64,000 bases of DNA from Chryseobacterium sp. FH2 (GCF_001045455.1 NZ_LFNE01000008.1:98244-162243); one strand, 5' to 3'. Shown: positions 1 through 10,110, counted from the first letter of the stretch. The notes: generated by a model not told the origin, from the sequence alone. Made by a program: numbers and translations.

Positions 1-1
1 T

Positions 2-568
2 TCTGCAACCATCTATGTGCATTCTGAAAAGCATATAAACACAGAAGAAAACGGAATTATCGGCGATGATTTTTCAATGAATATCTGTAAAAGTTGGGAA
101 AAAGAATTTTTTACAGTGAAAAATGAAAATGTAAGGAAAGTTGCATTGAGAACTTCCATTGTTTTAGGAAAAAACGGAGGGGCTTTTCCGAAATTAAAAA
201 TGATTACGAAATTGGGGCTAGGCGGAAAACAAGGGCGGGGAAATCAAAATATAAGCTGGATTCATATTGATGACTTTTGCAAAGCTGTCGAATATATTAT
301 TGACAATCAAAATATTGGGGGAGAAATCAATGTTACATCTCCAAATCCTTTATCCAACGAAGAATTCATGAAGAAATTAAGAAAACAAATGAAAATTCCG
401 TTTGGTTTAAACGCTCCGGTCTGGCAGTTGGAAATTGCATCGATATTTTTGAAAACCGAAACGGAATTATTATTAAAAAGCAGAAATGTTTATCCTAAAA
501 AATTAATTAAAAACAATTTTGAATTTTCTTATATGCATATCGAATCTGCATTTCAGGATTTATTGTAG
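2..568 (+). CDS. TIGR01777-family NAD(P)-dependent epimerase, 3' part only
   Basis: The reading frame is open to the left edge, so the N-terminal Rossmann half lies outside the window; the GTG at 17 is not taken as a start because conserved residues (S-A-T-I-Y) precede it. What remains has the motif W-I-H-I-D-D-F near the middle and a C-terminal stretch (N-A-P-V-W-Q-L-E) matching the DUF1731 domain that closes TIGR01777 (YfcH/SulA-like) proteins. These are extended short-chain dehydrogenases of unknown substrate, probably cytosolic. The family is clear from these motifs; the reaction is not known. Confidence 0.8.
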   Translation, partial: SATIYVHSEKHINTEENGIIGDDFSMNICKSWEKEFFTVKNENVRKVALRTSIVLGKNGGAFPKLKMITKLGLGGKQGRGNQNISWIHIDDFCKAVEYIIDNQNIGGEINVTSPNPLSNEEFMKKLRKQMKIPFGLNAPVWQLEIASIFLKTETELLLKSRNVYPKKLIKNNFEFSYMHIESAFQDLL

Positions 569-732
569 TATGTTTGTTTTCTATTTTGACCCGATTCTCT
601 GTGCTTCTGAAACTGCATAATAATGATTAAATTTTAGTGAATTAACTCAGTTTCAATTACCTGTTATATTTAAGGTATATACTATTTTTGTGTTAAATTT
701 TAAGCACACGATAAAAAATATACCGAAGGTAG

Positions 733-852
733 ATAATTCACAGCGATCCTGATAAAGCATTAAAAATTGCTGAAAAAGCATATCAGCTTTCAAAGGGGCC
801 AAAAAATAAGAGAATGTGGAAGATTAAAACTATTTTATCTGTTTTAAATTAG
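733..852 (+). pseudogene. Relic of a TPR-like protein C-terminus
   Basis: The 343-base gap between the epimerase and the transglutaminase pair contains an open stretch without a start codon that reads H-S-D-P-D-K-A-L-K-I-A-E-K-A-Y-Q and ends at TAG 850-852. The alternation of small and large residues (ALKIAEKAYQLS) is that of a tetratricopeptide helix pair. I read it as the tail of a lost TPR gene. It is short, and chance is not excluded. Nothing else was recognised in the gap except the promoter region of the next gene (TATTTTTG about 20 bases before ATG 912). Confidence 0.4.
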
Positions 853-911
853 AGTGTATTAAATTTTAACAGTTATTAAGATTTTATTATTTTTGCATAA
901 TTTTAATAACC

Positions 912-2804
912 ATGATGAAAATACTATGTATTGGAGCATTATCGGTAGCTTCAATTCACTATGCACAAACCTATCCTGTTTCTGCGATCTCGGAAAATCT
1001 AAAGAAAAATGCTAATGTTGTAGTCAGAAAAGATTTTACAACAATTCAAATCAATAAAATTAATGAAATAAAGTATCAGGTTAATACTGTTACAACTGTT
1101 TTAAATAAAGACGGCGACGGAAAAGCGACGGCCTATATTCCTTATGAAAAAGGGAATAGTATTTCAGATGTAAAAGTTACTGTTTATGATGAGTCGGGAA
1201 AGAAAATGAAAAGTTTTTCCAAATCTGATTTTGGAGATTTTGCGAATAATAATCAAGGGGTATTTTATTCTGACAGCAGAGTTTTAGCATTATCATATAC
1301 TCCCTCTCAATATCCTTATACTATTGATTTTTCTTATCAGATTACGGATGAGAATACTGTTTTCATTCCTGATTTTGTTCCTTTTTCGGCAACCAATACA
1401 TCTTTGGAAGAGGGACAGTTCAGAATTATTAATAAATCGGGGATTGAACTTAAAACGAAAACGTATCCTTCAAAATATAACTATACATCTGTTATAGAAA
1501 GTGATAATGCAGGGGAAAAAATATATTCTTACAAAAATGTTCCCGCAATTGATGATGCATTAATGTTGCCAAAACCCGTGAAGATTTTACCTAAAGTCAG
1601 TTTCGCACTGACAAAATTTAATCTTGAAGGAAAACAGGGGACTTTGAGTAACTGGACTGACTTTGGAACCTGGTATTATAATAATCTCGTTCAGCCTGTG
1701 GCAGTTTCGACACCTGCCATAAAAGCGGAAGTGGCAGCTTTGAATTTACAGGGCTCAACAGAAGAAAAGGTAAAAAAATTGTATCAGTATATGCAGGCGA
1801 AAACCAGATATATTTTTGTTGGCTTAGGAATTGGTGGCTGGCTTCCTATGATGCCCGATGAGGTACATAAAAAAGGATATGGTGACTGTAAAGGCCTTAC
1901 CAATTATATGAAAACCCTGTTGGACGAAGCAGGAATCCCCTCTAATTACTGTGTCATTAATTCTAATTCTTCAGAGGTTTCGTTTGATTCTGATTTTCCA
2001 AAAATGGGCGGAAATCATGCTATTTTGATGGTTCCCACTGAAAAAGGAAATATTTGGCTGGAAAATACATCTCAGCAAATTGCTTTCAACCATTTAAGCT
2101 ATAATACGACGGACAGAAATGTGCTGTCCGTTACCAAAAAAGGAATCGAGCTTATCAATACACCTTCTTTAAGTGCCGAACAGAGCAAGGAAAAGCAAAA
2201 ACTGAAAATTAATCTTAATGAAGATAACAGTATTAACGGTGAAGGCCAGTTTGTTTTTACGGGAAGCCAATATGATTTTAATTTGCCTTATGCCTATTTA
2301 TCTCCAAAAGAAAAAAATGATGCGTTGAAAAGCAGGATTGATGTCTTGAATTTTGAAAAAGTTGAGATGAAAGATTTTGTTAATGATAAAGATAATGCTG
2401 TCGCAAAATATACTATTGATTTTAAAGCAATTAACTATTCCAAAAATATGGGAAACAGCATGATGTTTAGAGCAGTGCCTATTTTTACGAATAGCTATTA
2501 TAAAACAGAAGAAAACAGACAGCTTCCTTTTGAAATTGGTCAGTCTTTTAATGATGAATATGAAATCAGTTATACAATTCCTAAAAATTATAAGATTGAT
2601 GAAATTCCCAATAACGTTATAATTAATTCCGAATTCGGAACTTATACATTAAGTTTTGTGAAAAATGGTGAAGAAATAAAAGTAAACAGAAGCATCAAAG
2701 TAACCAAGGGGATTTTTCCTAAAGAAAAGTATAACGATTATATCAATTTCAGAAAAAAGACTATAAATACTGATAACTCAAAAATCTTAATAACTAAAAT
2801 CTAA
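912..2804 (+). CDS. Secreted DUF3857 / transglutaminase-like protein with intact triad
   Basis: 630 residues. A signal peptide (about residues 1-19, ending Y-A-Q) is followed by a DUF3857 beta domain (about 45-230) and a transglutaminase core (about 280-400). Catalytic residues are visible: Cys326 in G-D-C-K-G, His369 in G-G-N-H-A, and an acidic residue in W-L-E-N-T. The remainder is beta-rich. Such proteins are exported; their substrate is unknown and they may act as cysteine proteases or amidases. The start is ATG ATG; either Met could be used. The stop is two bases before the next gene, a second family member, so the two form an operon. Confidence 0.85.
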   Translation: MMKILCIGALSVASIHYAQTYPVSAISENLKKNANVVVRKDFTTIQINKINEIKYQVNTVTTVLNKDGDGKATAYIPYEKGNSISDVKVTVYDESGKKMKSFSKSDFGDFANNNQGVFYSDSRVLALSYTPSQYPYTIDFSYQITDENTVFIPDFVPFSATNTSLEEGQFRIINKSGIELKTKTYPSKYNYTSVIESDNAGEKIYSYKNVPAIDDALMLPKPVKILPKVSFALTKFNLEGKQGTLSNWTDFGTWYYNNLVQPVAVSTPAIKAEVAALNLQGSTEEKVKKLYQYMQAKTRYIFVGLGIGGWLPMMPDEVHKKGYGDCKGLTNYMKTLLDEAGIPSNYCVINSNSSEVSFDSDFPKMGGNHAILMVPTEKGNIWLENTSQQIAFNHLSYNTTDRNVLSVTKKGIELINTPSLSAEQSKEKQKLKINLNEDNSINGEGQFVFTGSQYDFNLPYAYLSPKEKNDALKSRIDVLNFEKVEMKDFVNDKDNAVAKYTIDFKAINYSKNMGNSMMFRAVPIFTNSYYKTEENRQLPFEIGQSFNDEYEISYTIPKNYKIDEIPNNVIINSEFGTYTLSFVKNGEEIKVNRSIKVTKGIFPKEKYNDYINFRKKTINTDNSKILITKI

Positions 2805-2806
2805 GC

Positions 2807-4738
2807 ATGAAAAAAATAATATTAATCGCTTTATCTTCGATGAGCATTGTCTTTATTGAAGCTCAAAAACATGAATTTCTGGATCCTCCTAAGTTTAACG
2901 AAGCTGATCTGTCTAAAACAAAATCTGCATTAGATGAAAATGCTCCTGCAGAAATTTTATATAAGTCTGTACATTTTAATATTGATACCAATACAGGAAA
3001 TCTTCGTAAAACAGCTTTCTACAGAGTAAAAATTTACGATAAAGATAAAGCTGAAGATTGGCTGAGCCTTGAAATTCCTTTGTATCAGAATGGAAGCAAT
3101 AGAGAAAACCTGGATAAAATAAAAGCATTTACTTATAATCTTGAAAATGGAAGTTTAGTTTCCACTAAAGTTGATAAAAGCTCAAAATATAAAAGTAAGG
3201 AAAGTAAGAATGTGAGCGTGACAAAATTTGCTTTTCCAAATGTGAAAAATGGTTCTGTGATTGAGTATCAATATGAAGTCAGCTCCCCATTTTTATATGC
3301 AATTCCTCAAATATTGATTGAGTCAGATACTCCTTCTTTATATACTGAGTATGTGCTGGATGCTCCAAGTTATATTTCATATAATGTAAATTATACGGGT
3401 TCTCTGAATCCTAAATACAGGATAGTGGAAGAAAAAACATTATATGGAATGCAACATAAAACATACAGGTTTGGTTATGAAAATTTAAAAGGTTTTAAAA
3501 CTGAAAAACATATAAAAAATGATATGAATTTCAGAACAAAAATCAGTGCCGAATTGCATTCTACCAATTTTAGGGAATTAAAATTACATTCTTCTTCTTG
3601 GGAGCAGATTAAAGAGAAGCTTTACAATGATGATGACTTCGGAGGAGAATTAAAGAAAACAAAATTAGCTAAAGAAAATATGCCGGCGAATGTTTCCGGT
3701 CTGAAAACTGATCTTGAAAAAGCAAATGCTATTTTCAATTATGTGAAAAACACCTATACGTGGAATAATGATAGAGGAATTTACACGGAAGACGGCATTA
3801 AAAAACTGATTGAAACTAAAACAGGAAATGCAGCAGAAATCAATCTTTTCTTAGTAATGTTGCTCAGAGAAGCTGGCTTAAAGGCTGATCCTATTATCAT
3901 TTCTACAGTTAATAATGGGCTTATCAATTTGATATCTCCAAGTGTGGCAAGTACAAATTTTGTCATTGCTGCTATTGATACAAAAGAAGGTTTCCATGTA
4001 TATGATGCAACCTCAAAACAGTCTTCGGTGGATAATTTACCTCCAAGAGACTGGAACGAATATGGAATTTTATTAGCAAAAGACAAAGCCAAACAAATGC
4101 AGCTTGTAAATTCCACGCCAAGTTTTACACATCTTACGGCAAATGCAAAAATTAATGAAGACGGAAGTATTTCGGGAAGTTATTCAGATAAAGATACTGG
4201 GACTTTTGCAATGTTTGCTAAAGAAAGTTTTGATGAAAATCCTGAAAAATACAAGAAGCAGTACAAAGACAACTTCTCAATTGATTTTAATAATGTAGAT
4301 TCAAAAGTTCTTGAATCCGGTGATTTTGAAAGTACAATGAGCTTTTCTTCTGACAACCTGATTGATAAAGTAGGTAAGAAGATGATTATCAATCCAATGC
4401 TGTTTTTGAACAAAAACTCTAACGAGTTTGATCAGACAGAAGAAAGGAAATATAAGATCGACTTTTATGCTCCTTTTACAAAAGTGAAGAAGGTTATTTT
4501 GGAAATTCCGGAAGGATATACTGTCGAAGAATTACCAAAAAGTAAGAAAATTGTCACTGATGATAAGGAAATCGAATACAGCTATATTGCTGAGCAAAAA
4601 GGAAATAAGCTGGAAATAACATCCACTACCAAGATTGCAAGTCCGGATTATCCCAAAGAATATTATCCTGCATTCAAACAAATTTGGGGGGTAGCCTCAA
4701 AGCAGGAAAACCAGGTTATTAGTCTTGTTAAAAAATAA
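2807..4738 (+). CDS. Secreted DUF3857 / transglutaminase-like protein lacking the catalytic Cys
   Basis: 643 residues: signal peptide (about 1-19, ending I-E-A-Q), DUF3857 domain, transglutaminase-like core, and a DUF3858-type C-terminus. The position that holds Cys326 in the upstream paralogue reads G-N-A-A-E-I-N (Ala342) here, and the expected N-H motif is replaced by T-N-F-V-I-A. By sequence it should not have transglutaminase or protease chemistry. Many Bacteroidota relatives carry similar G-N-x-A-E-I-N sequences, so this is probably a stable non-catalytic branch. It is co-transcribed with the active-looking partner two bases upstream and ends before a terminator at 4765. Confidence 0.8.
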   Translation: MKKIILIALSSMSIVFIEAQKHEFLDPPKFNEADLSKTKSALDENAPAEILYKSVHFNIDTNTGNLRKTAFYRVKIYDKDKAEDWLSLEIPLYQNGSNRENLDKIKAFTYNLENGSLVSTKVDKSSKYKSKESKNVSVTKFAFPNVKNGSVIEYQYEVSSPFLYAIPQILIESDTPSLYTEYVLDAPSYISYNVNYTGSLNPKYRIVEEKTLYGMQHKTYRFGYENLKGFKTEKHIKNDMNFRTKISAELHSTNFRELKLHSSSWEQIKEKLYNDDDFGGELKKTKLAKENMPANVSGLKTDLEKANAIFNYVKNTYTWNNDRGIYTEDGIKKLIETKTGNAAEINLFLVMLLREAGLKADPIIISTVNNGLINLISPSVASTNFVIAAIDTKEGFHVYDATSKQSSVDNLPPRDWNEYGILLAKDKAKQMQLVNSTPSFTHLTANAKINEDGSISGSYSDKDTGTFAMFAKESFDENPEKYKKQYKDNFSIDFNNVDSKVLESGDFESTMSFSSDNLIDKVGKKMIINPMLFLNKNSNEFDQTEERKYKIDFYAPFTKVKKVILEIPEGYTVEELPKSKKIVTDDKEIEYSYIAEQKGNKLEITSTTKIASPDYPKEYYPAFKQIWGVASKQENQVISLVKK

Positions 4739-4764
4739 AAGATTAAAAATGTAAGAAATATTTT

Positions 4765-4796
4765 AAAACCATTCAAAAAATGAATGGTTTTTGCTT
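4765..4796 (+). terminator. Rho-independent terminator of the transglutaminase pair
   Basis: Ten-base stem AAAACCATTC / GAATGGTTTT with a 7-base loop, followed by TTGCTTTTG, 26 bases after the stop of the second transglutaminase-like gene. Confidence 0.75.
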
Positions 4797-4816
4797 TTGT
4801 ATAAGAAATCGAAATT

Positions 4817-5641
4817 ATGAAAAACACCGTTGCCGTCATTGCGCTTTCTTCTCTCTTTATTTTTGCTGCCTGTAAAAAGACCGAAAACAAAGACATAACT
4901 ACAAATACAGAAATAAAAGAAACAGAAAAATTGACTGTTGATTCTGTAAAAGTTAGTGATTCGGTCAAAATCAATGATTCTTTGTCTGTTAAATATTCTT
5001 CTAAATTTCTTGTCTTTCCTGCTATTAAAGACAAAAAATTATTAGACAGTATTTACTTTGGCAATAAAGGAATTAAAGATTATTCGAAAGAAGGAATACA
5101 AAACTTTTTACAGAGAGAAAGAAAGGATTATTTTGCTTCTGTAAAAAAAGACAGCAAAGATTGGATTTCAGATTTAGGATTTGCGCAAACCTGGGATACG
5201 GATTTTTCTATGACGCTAAAATCCAATATCAATAATTATATGCACATTCAATACCTGTCAAGCTCTTATGAAGGTGGGGCACATGGCAACTATGGCTTTT
5301 CAGAAAGAGTTTTTGATGTAAAAAATAATAGAAAAGTTGAGCTTAAAGATATTACTACGATGCCAAAGAAGAAATTGGAATTGCTGCTGATGAAAAATAT
5401 CAATAAATTACCCAGCGGTACTACTGATTCTAATGGTGAAGTGAAAAACTCGGATATGCTTTTGGTTGAGGTAATTCCGGTAACAGAAAATTTTTATTTT
5501 GATGACAAAAATTTATACTTCCATTATAGCCCATATGAAATTGCGGCTTATGCAGCTGGCGATATTGAGATTCCTGTTTCTTTTGAAGAGCTAAAAGGGG
5601 CTATTAATCAACAATTTAAAGCGAGAATGAAAATTAAATAG
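4817..5641 (+). CDS. DUF3298 (RsiV-like) lipoprotein
   Basis: 274 residues. Lipoprotein signal with lipobox F-A-A-C (Cys19), then a low-complexity Ser/Thr/Glu/Lys linker (20-60) and a DUF3298/DUF4163-type domain. Recognisable features are G-G-A-H-G-N near residue 155 and the C-terminal Y-x-P-Y-E-I-A-A-Y-A-A-G signature shared with the extracytoplasmic part of RsiV-like proteins. Probably anchored in a membrane facing the periplasm. No enzymatic role is known for the free-standing form. It ends just before a compact terminator (5647-5674). Confidence 0.8.
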   Translation: MKNTVAVIALSSLFIFAACKKTENKDITTNTEIKETEKLTVDSVKVSDSVKINDSLSVKYSSKFLVFPAIKDKKLLDSIYFGNKGIKDYSKEGIQNFLQRERKDYFASVKKDSKDWISDLGFAQTWDTDFSMTLKSNINNYMHIQYLSSSYEGGAHGNYGFSERVFDVKNNRKVELKDITTMPKKKLELLLMKNINKLPSGTTDSNGEVKNSDMLLVEVIPVTENFYFDDKNLYFHYSPYEIAAYAAGDIEIPVSFEELKGAINQQFKARMKIK

Positions 5642-5646
5642 TATTA

Positions 5647-5674
5647 ATGCTTCCAAATCAGGAAGCATTTTTTA
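5647..5674 (+). terminator. Terminator after the DUF3298 lipoprotein gene
   Basis: Perfect 8-base stem ATGCTTCC / GGAAGCAT with a 6-base loop and a T-run, starting 6 bases after the stop codon. An in-frame ATG for the next gene at 5647 lies inside this hairpin and is therefore an unlikely start. Confidence 0.8.
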
Positions 5675-5680
5675 TTTTTG
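5673..5680 (+). promoter_or_regulatory. Promoter -7 box TATTTTTG of the lipid kinase gene
   Basis: TATTTTTG fits the Bacteroidota TAnnTTTG box and lies in the T-run of the preceding terminator. Only five bases separate it from ATG 5686, so transcription should begin at or next to the start codon. No clear TTG is seen upstream at the usual distance. Confidence 0.55.
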
Positions 5681-5685
5681 TGGAA

Positions 5686-6537
5686 ATGGAAAAAGTAGCT
5701 TTTATTATCAATCCTTTTTCGGCAAAGAAGAATTACCAGCCGTTTCTGAATGAACTTATAAAGAAGGTTGAAAATCCTCTGTATTATATTTCAGAATCAA
5801 TTCCGGGAACAGATGAGTTCATTAAGGTAAATTATGATAAAGTTGATATTTTTGTCGCAATCGGTGGTGACGGAACTATTTCTACGGTTGCCCGAAACCT
5901 GATTAATACGGATAAGATTTTGGCAATTTTTCCCGCAGGCTCTGGAAATGGATTTTCGAATGAAACAAAATTCAACAAAAATCTCGATGAGCTTTTAGAA
6001 AAAATAAAAGCAGGGAAATCCAGGAAAATAGATACATTTACCGTTAATGATTTGCTTTCTATCAATGTTTCCGGTACAGGTTTTGACGGGAAAGTGGTAA
6101 AAGAATTTGAAAAGACTGATCGCGGATTCAAAAACTATATCAAAGTTTCATTCAAAACATTTTTCAATTATAAACCAATTAAGGTTAAATTTTTTGATGA
6201 ACACTATAAACAGTATAACGGAAAATATTTAATGTTAAATATTGCAAACACGCGCCAGTTTGGGAATAATGCCTATATTGCTCCAAATGCGAGTAAAAGT
6301 GATGGCTTGGTGGATATGGTTTTGGTGAAAAAATTTCCGTTAACTTATTCTGCGCTTTTTGCCTTTAGGATGTTTACAAAAAAGCTTAAAGATGATGATT
6401 ATGTCACTTATCTTCCCGTTTCGGAAATTGAATTTAAGGTAAATACCAAAAATTGGCATTTAGATGGTGAATTCAATAAAATAAAATCACCAATTCGCGT
6501 AAAGGTGTTGCCTTCCAGCTTACATATTTTAATCTAA
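5686..6537 (+). CDS. YegS/BmrU-type diacylglycerol/lipid kinase
   Basis: 283 residues from the chosen start (M-E-K-V-A-F-I-I-N-P). The nucleotide-binding signature G-G-D-G-T and the following P-A-G-S-G-N-G-F loop identify the DAGK catalytic fold; the C-terminal beta domain ends with W-H-L-D-G-E, also typical. It phosphorylates a lipid such as diacylglycerol with ATP at the inner face of the cytoplasmic membrane; the actual lipid is not deducible. The upstream in-frame ATG at 5647 lies in a terminator hairpin and before the promoter box, so it was rejected. Monocistronic. Confidence 0.85.
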   Translation: MEKVAFIINPFSAKKNYQPFLNELIKKVENPLYYISESIPGTDEFIKVNYDKVDIFVAIGGDGTISTVARNLINTDKILAIFPAGSGNGFSNETKFNKNLDELLEKIKAGKSRKIDTFTVNDLLSINVSGTGFDGKVVKEFEKTDRGFKNYIKVSFKTFFNYKPIKVKFFDEHYKQYNGKYLMLNIANTRQFGNNAYIAPNASKSDGLVDMVLVKKFPLTYSALFAFRMFTKKLKDDDYVTYLPVSEIEFKVNTKNWHLDGEFNKIKSPIRVKVLPSSLHILI

Positions 6538-6694
6538 TAATTTAATTTTTGGAGCTTTTTCGCTTTTGTTACAATTTTAGTTTAAATATAACACACATTT
6601 GATACATACAGACCGAAGTGTCAGATCAATTATTGGCTTGCCATTGTAAAATATGATCAATTCTTAATGGGTAAATGAGGTAATTCTTCAAATA

Positions 6695-7975
6695 TTAAAC
6701 TTCTAATTCTTTTTCCACTTCATTGGGATGATCAAGACAATATTGAAGCTGGCTTTTGTCTAACTGTTTTTCCCAATTGGCAACTACTACGGTTGCAACA
6801 GAGTTTCCGATAACATTGGTCAAAGCTCTACATTCACTCATGAATTTATCAATTCCTAAAATCAAAGTCATCCCTGCTATCGGAATTTCAGGAACTACGG
6901 CTAAAGTTGCCGCTAAAGTTACAAATCCTGCACCCGTAACGCCGGCAGCACCTTTTGAGCTCAGCATAGCTACCAAAAGCAGCATCAATTGTTTTTCAAT
7001 CGGAAGATGGATATTTAAAGCCTGCGCAATAAAGAGTGAAGCGAGAGTCATATAAATATTAGTTCCGTCAAGATTAAAGGAATATCCCGTCGGGACAACC
7101 AATCCTACAATCGCTCTTGAGCAGCCTGCTTTTTCCAGTTTTTCCATAATTCCTGGAAGTGCAGATTCTGAAGAACTTGTTCCCAGTACCAGGAGAAGTT
7201 CTTCTTTGAGGTAAAACATCAATTTGAAAATATTAAAACCATTGTACCAGGCAACAGCTCCCAAAACTAAAACAACAAACAGAATAGAAGTAATATAAAA
7301 AGTACCCACTAAAAATATAAGGTTCAGAACAGAATGAATTCCATACTTTCCGATAGTAAAAGCCATTGCTCCGAATGCTCCAATCGGAGCCAGTTTCATC
7401 AGAATATGTACAATCTTGAAAATCGGAGTAGCTAAATCTTGAAGAAAATCCGTTACTTTCTTACTTTTTTCTTTTGTTAAAACCAATGCAATTCCCATTA
7501 AGATAGCTACCAGAAGCACCTGTAAAATATTTTCGCCAACTAAAGGGCTGAATAGCGTTTCAGGAATAATATTCATGATGAAACCGGTAAGAGTTGTCTC
7601 GTGGGCTTTCTGCTGATATTGTGAAACATCGCCTGAAAGAGTAGAAGGATCGATATTTAAGCCGTGCCCTGGTTGTAAAATGTTTCCGACAATCAAACCT
7701 ATTATCAAAGCTAATGTTGAAAAAGTAAAGAAATAAATCATCGCTTTTATGGCAATTCTTCCAACTTTTTTCAGGTCGGTCATATGGGCAATCCCTAATG
7801 TAAGGGTGATGAAAATTACCGGTGCAATAATCATTTTTACCAGTTTTATGAATCCATCTCCCAAAGGTTTCATTTTTTCACCCAGTTCGGGGTAGAAATT
7901 TCCTAAAAGAATTCCTCCTACAATGGCAATAATTACCTGAAAATAAATCTGTTGATAGAATTTTGTTGTCTTCAA
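6695..7975 (-). CDS. dctA: C4-dicarboxylate:H+ symporter DctA
   Basis: 426 residues, about eight membrane helices plus two re-entrant loops, the architecture of the DAACS (glutamate/C4-dicarboxylate) family. Diagnostic motifs are the serine-rich hairpin [10 protein letters not shown], the N-L-D-G-T segment in helix 7 and a conserved polar C-terminal helix ([13 protein letters not shown]). S-S-S-E-S-A-L-P favours DctA over GltP. It imports succinate, fumarate and malate with protons. Convergent with the lipid kinase gene; no partner sensor kinase is present. Confidence 0.85.
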   Translation of the reverse strand: MKTTKFYQQIYFQVIIAIVGGILLGNFYPELGEKMKPLGDGFIKLVKMIIAPVIFITLTLGIAHMTDLKKVGRIAIKAMIYFFTFSTLALIIGLIVGNILQPGHGLNIDPSTLSGDVSQYQQKAHETTLTGFIMNIIPETLFSPLVGENILQVLLVAILMGIALVLTKEKSKKVTDFLQDLATPIFKIVHILMKLAPIGAFGAMAFTIGKYGIHSVLNLIFLVGTFYITSILFVVLVLGAVAWYNGFNIFKLMFYLKEELLLVLGTSSSESALPGIMEKLEKAGCSRAIVGLVVPTGYSFNLDGTNIYMTLASLFIAQALNIHLPIEKQLMLLLVAMLSSKGAAGVTGAGFVTLAATLAVVPEIPIAGMTLILGIDKFMSECRALTNVIGNSVATVVVANWEKQLDKSQLQYCLDHPNEVEKELEV

Positions 7976-8334
7976 AACAGTAGCTTTTGATTTTTAAAAG
8001 GCGAAAATTAGGAAAATTTATCTTTAAATATGACAAAAGTCATAAAAAATTCTGGATGGCTCCTAAAGTATACCGTAGATGATGACTTCTGTACTTGAAA
8101 TAATAATATAATTTCATAATAGTAAAAACATATAAAAATTACTGCTATTCTTAACAAAAAAATTCCCTCACAAAATTAGAAAGTGTGACACTTATTATTA
8201 AAAAATACTCTGATTAAGTTCAGAGTATTTTTACTTAGAAGATAGGGGGTAATGATTGGCGAGGATATAGCGTATTTTTTTAAATAAATAGATAAAGCCG
8301 GAATTACAGAAATCACCGGGCTCATAATTCAAAT
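7976..8334. other. 359-base intergenic stretch between dctA and ggt
   Basis: This AT-rich stretch holds the dctA upstream region and a strong hairpin at 8201-8232. I see no coding potential, tRNA or repeat in the rest. Confidence 0.6.
8201..8232 (-). terminator. Hairpin terminator downstream of ggt
   Basis: Perfect 13-base stem (AAAAATACTCTGA / TCAGAGTATTTTT) with a 6-base loop, about 100 bases beyond the ggt stop. It has A/T tails on both sides and could stop transcription in both directions. Confidence 0.65.
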
Positions 8335-10020
8335 TTATTCTACCCCAACAGAATCATCTCCACGGCCGTCTGCCACAGCATGAATTGTTCCATTATCATC
8401 AATGGTAATCATTTCTGTCTTTCCGATACGATCCCATCTTTCTGTTTTATACCCTAGTTTTTCCAAATCTTTAATCGTGCTTTCAGGAAAGTTTTTTTCA
8501 AAAGCTACTGTTTCAGGAAGCCATTGATGATGGAATTTCGGTGCATTTACCGATATATTTGCATTTTGTTTAAAATCAACAGTATTTACAATCGATTGGT
8601 ATACAGAAGTTGGTATTGTAGTTCCTCCCGGAGTTCCTACAACCATGTAAGGCTTTCCGTTTTTCAATAAAATTGTTGGAGTCATTGACGAAAGCATTCT
8701 TTTATTGGGCTGAATAGCATTAGCTTCTCCGCCTACTGCTCCAAACATGTTCGGAACACCCGGTTTTATGGAGAAATCATCCATTTCGTTATTTAAAAAA
8801 AATCCGGCTCCTGAAACAACAACTTTACTTCCGTATAACCCATTCAAAGTGGTTGTCACAGAAGCAGCATTGCCTTCTTTATCTAAAACCGAAATATGAG
8901 TGGTTTCCGTTGATTCTTTTGGCTGTTTAATGATTTTTCCGACTTCGGCACTTGAAGTAGCTTTATTAAAACCGAAGCTTTTCCATCTGTTTTTCAAGTA
9001 GTCATCAGAAATCAGATATGCTGTTTTATCTTGAATGAAATCCGGATCTCCCATGTATTCTGCTCGATCGGCAAATGCTCGTCTTTCAGCTTCCACCATA
9101 ATCTGAACCGCCTGAGTAGAATTTTGTTGATATTTTTCGAGATTTTCATAACTCGCCATTTTTAGCATTTGAGCAAGAAGAACACCTCCGCTTGAAGGAA
9201 GAGGCATTGAAATAACATTATTGCCTTTATAATCAAATTCCAAAGCTTTCCTTTCCGCAACTTTATAATTTTTAAGATCTTCTAACGTTATGATTCCGTT
9301 TCCTTTTTTCATCTCAGCGACTAAAAGTTGGGCTGTTTTTCCTTCATAAAAACCTTTTGCTCCAAGTTTTTGAATCAATCTTAATGTTTCCGCCAATTCT
9401 TTCTGAACCAAAATATCTCCCGCTTTCCAAGGGTTGCTTTTCACAAAAACAATAGAAGATTTATTATGTTTCTGAAAATATTCTCTTTGAGAGTTTAGCA
9501 TGTCCGCTTCCAACTCGGTAATCGCAAATCCTTTTTCAGCCAGATCAATAGCAGGCTGAATGATTTTCTCCATTGGAAGTTTACAATATTTCAATGTTGC
9601 AAAAAAACCTGCTACACTTCCAGGAATCCCTACAGCCAATCTTCCGTTTTGTGATAAATCTGTGTTTGCTTTCCCGTTTTTGTCGAGATACATATCTCTT
9701 GAAGCTTTTTTTGGAGCTGTTTCACGATAATCCAATGTAAATTTTTCACCGTTGTTTTTCACTCCCACTAAAAAACCGCCTCCTCCGATGTTTCCGGCTT
9801 GAGGGTAAACAACCGCCAATGCATACTGAGCTGCGGTAATTGCATCATAAGCATTTCCGCCCATTTTCAAAATTTGTGCTCCGGCTTCACTTGCCAGGGG
9901 ATGTGCCGAAACTACGACTCCTTTATTTTTTACCTTTACCTCCTTTACGATGTTAATGTCTGTGTACTGTGCTGATATTGATTGAGTTGCAAGTACTAAT
10001 ATGATGATAAACTTCCTCAT
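8335..10020 (-). CDS. ggt: Gamma-glutamyltransferase
   Basis: 561 residues with signal peptide (about 1-17, ending I-S-A-Q). The proenzyme cleaves itself before the catalytic Thr in S-T-E-T-T-H-I-S, about residue 377, giving large and small subunits. Also present are the substrate-binding Arg near the N-terminus (D-Y-R-E-T-A-P) and the small-subunit P-G-G-T-T-I-P oxyanion loop. The enzyme cleaves gamma-glutamyl bonds of glutathione in the periplasm and supplies amino acids. Length is normal for the family. Monocistronic, with a hairpin about 100 bases downstream. Confidence 0.93.
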   Translation of the reverse strand: MRKFIIILVLATQSISAQYTDINIVKEVKVKNKGVVVSAHPLASEAGAQILKMGGNAYDAITAAQYALAVVYPQAGNIGGGGFLVGVKNNGEKFTLDYRETAPKKASRDMYLDKNGKANTDLSQNGRLAVGIPGSVAGFFATLKYCKLPMEKIIQPAIDLAEKGFAITELEADMLNSQREYFQKHNKSSIVFVKSNPWKAGDILVQKELAETLRLIQKLGAKGFYEGKTAQLLVAEMKKGNGIITLEDLKNYKVAERKALEFDYKGNNVISMPLPSSGGVLLAQMLKMASYENLEKYQQNSTQAVQIMVEAERRAFADRAEYMGDPDFIQDKTAYLISDDYLKNRWKSFGFNKATSSAEVGKIIKQPKESTETTHISVLDKEGNAASVTTTLNGLYGSKVVVSGAGFFLNNEMDDFSIKPGVPNMFGAVGGEANAIQPNKRMLSSMTPTILLKNGKPYMVVGTPGGTTIPTSVYQSIVNTVDFKQNANISVNAPKFHHQWLPETVAFEKNFPESTIKDLEKLGYKTERWDRIGKTEMITIDDNGTIHAVADGRGDDSVGVE

Positions 10021-10055
10021 GATAAAAATTATAACCGAATTTACAAATTTTGTTT

Positions 10056-10085
10056 TTGAGAAGGGGGGTAAAATTTTTATTTTTG
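10056..10085 (+). promoter_or_regulatory. Promoter of the threonine dehydrogenase gene
   Basis: TTG at 10056-10058, a 19-base spacer and TATTTTTG at 10078-10085, matching the Bacteroidota primary promoter consensus. ATG follows at 10111. Confidence 0.7.
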
Positions 10086-10110
10086 CTTAAATCAACTAAT
10101 AATAAGATAA

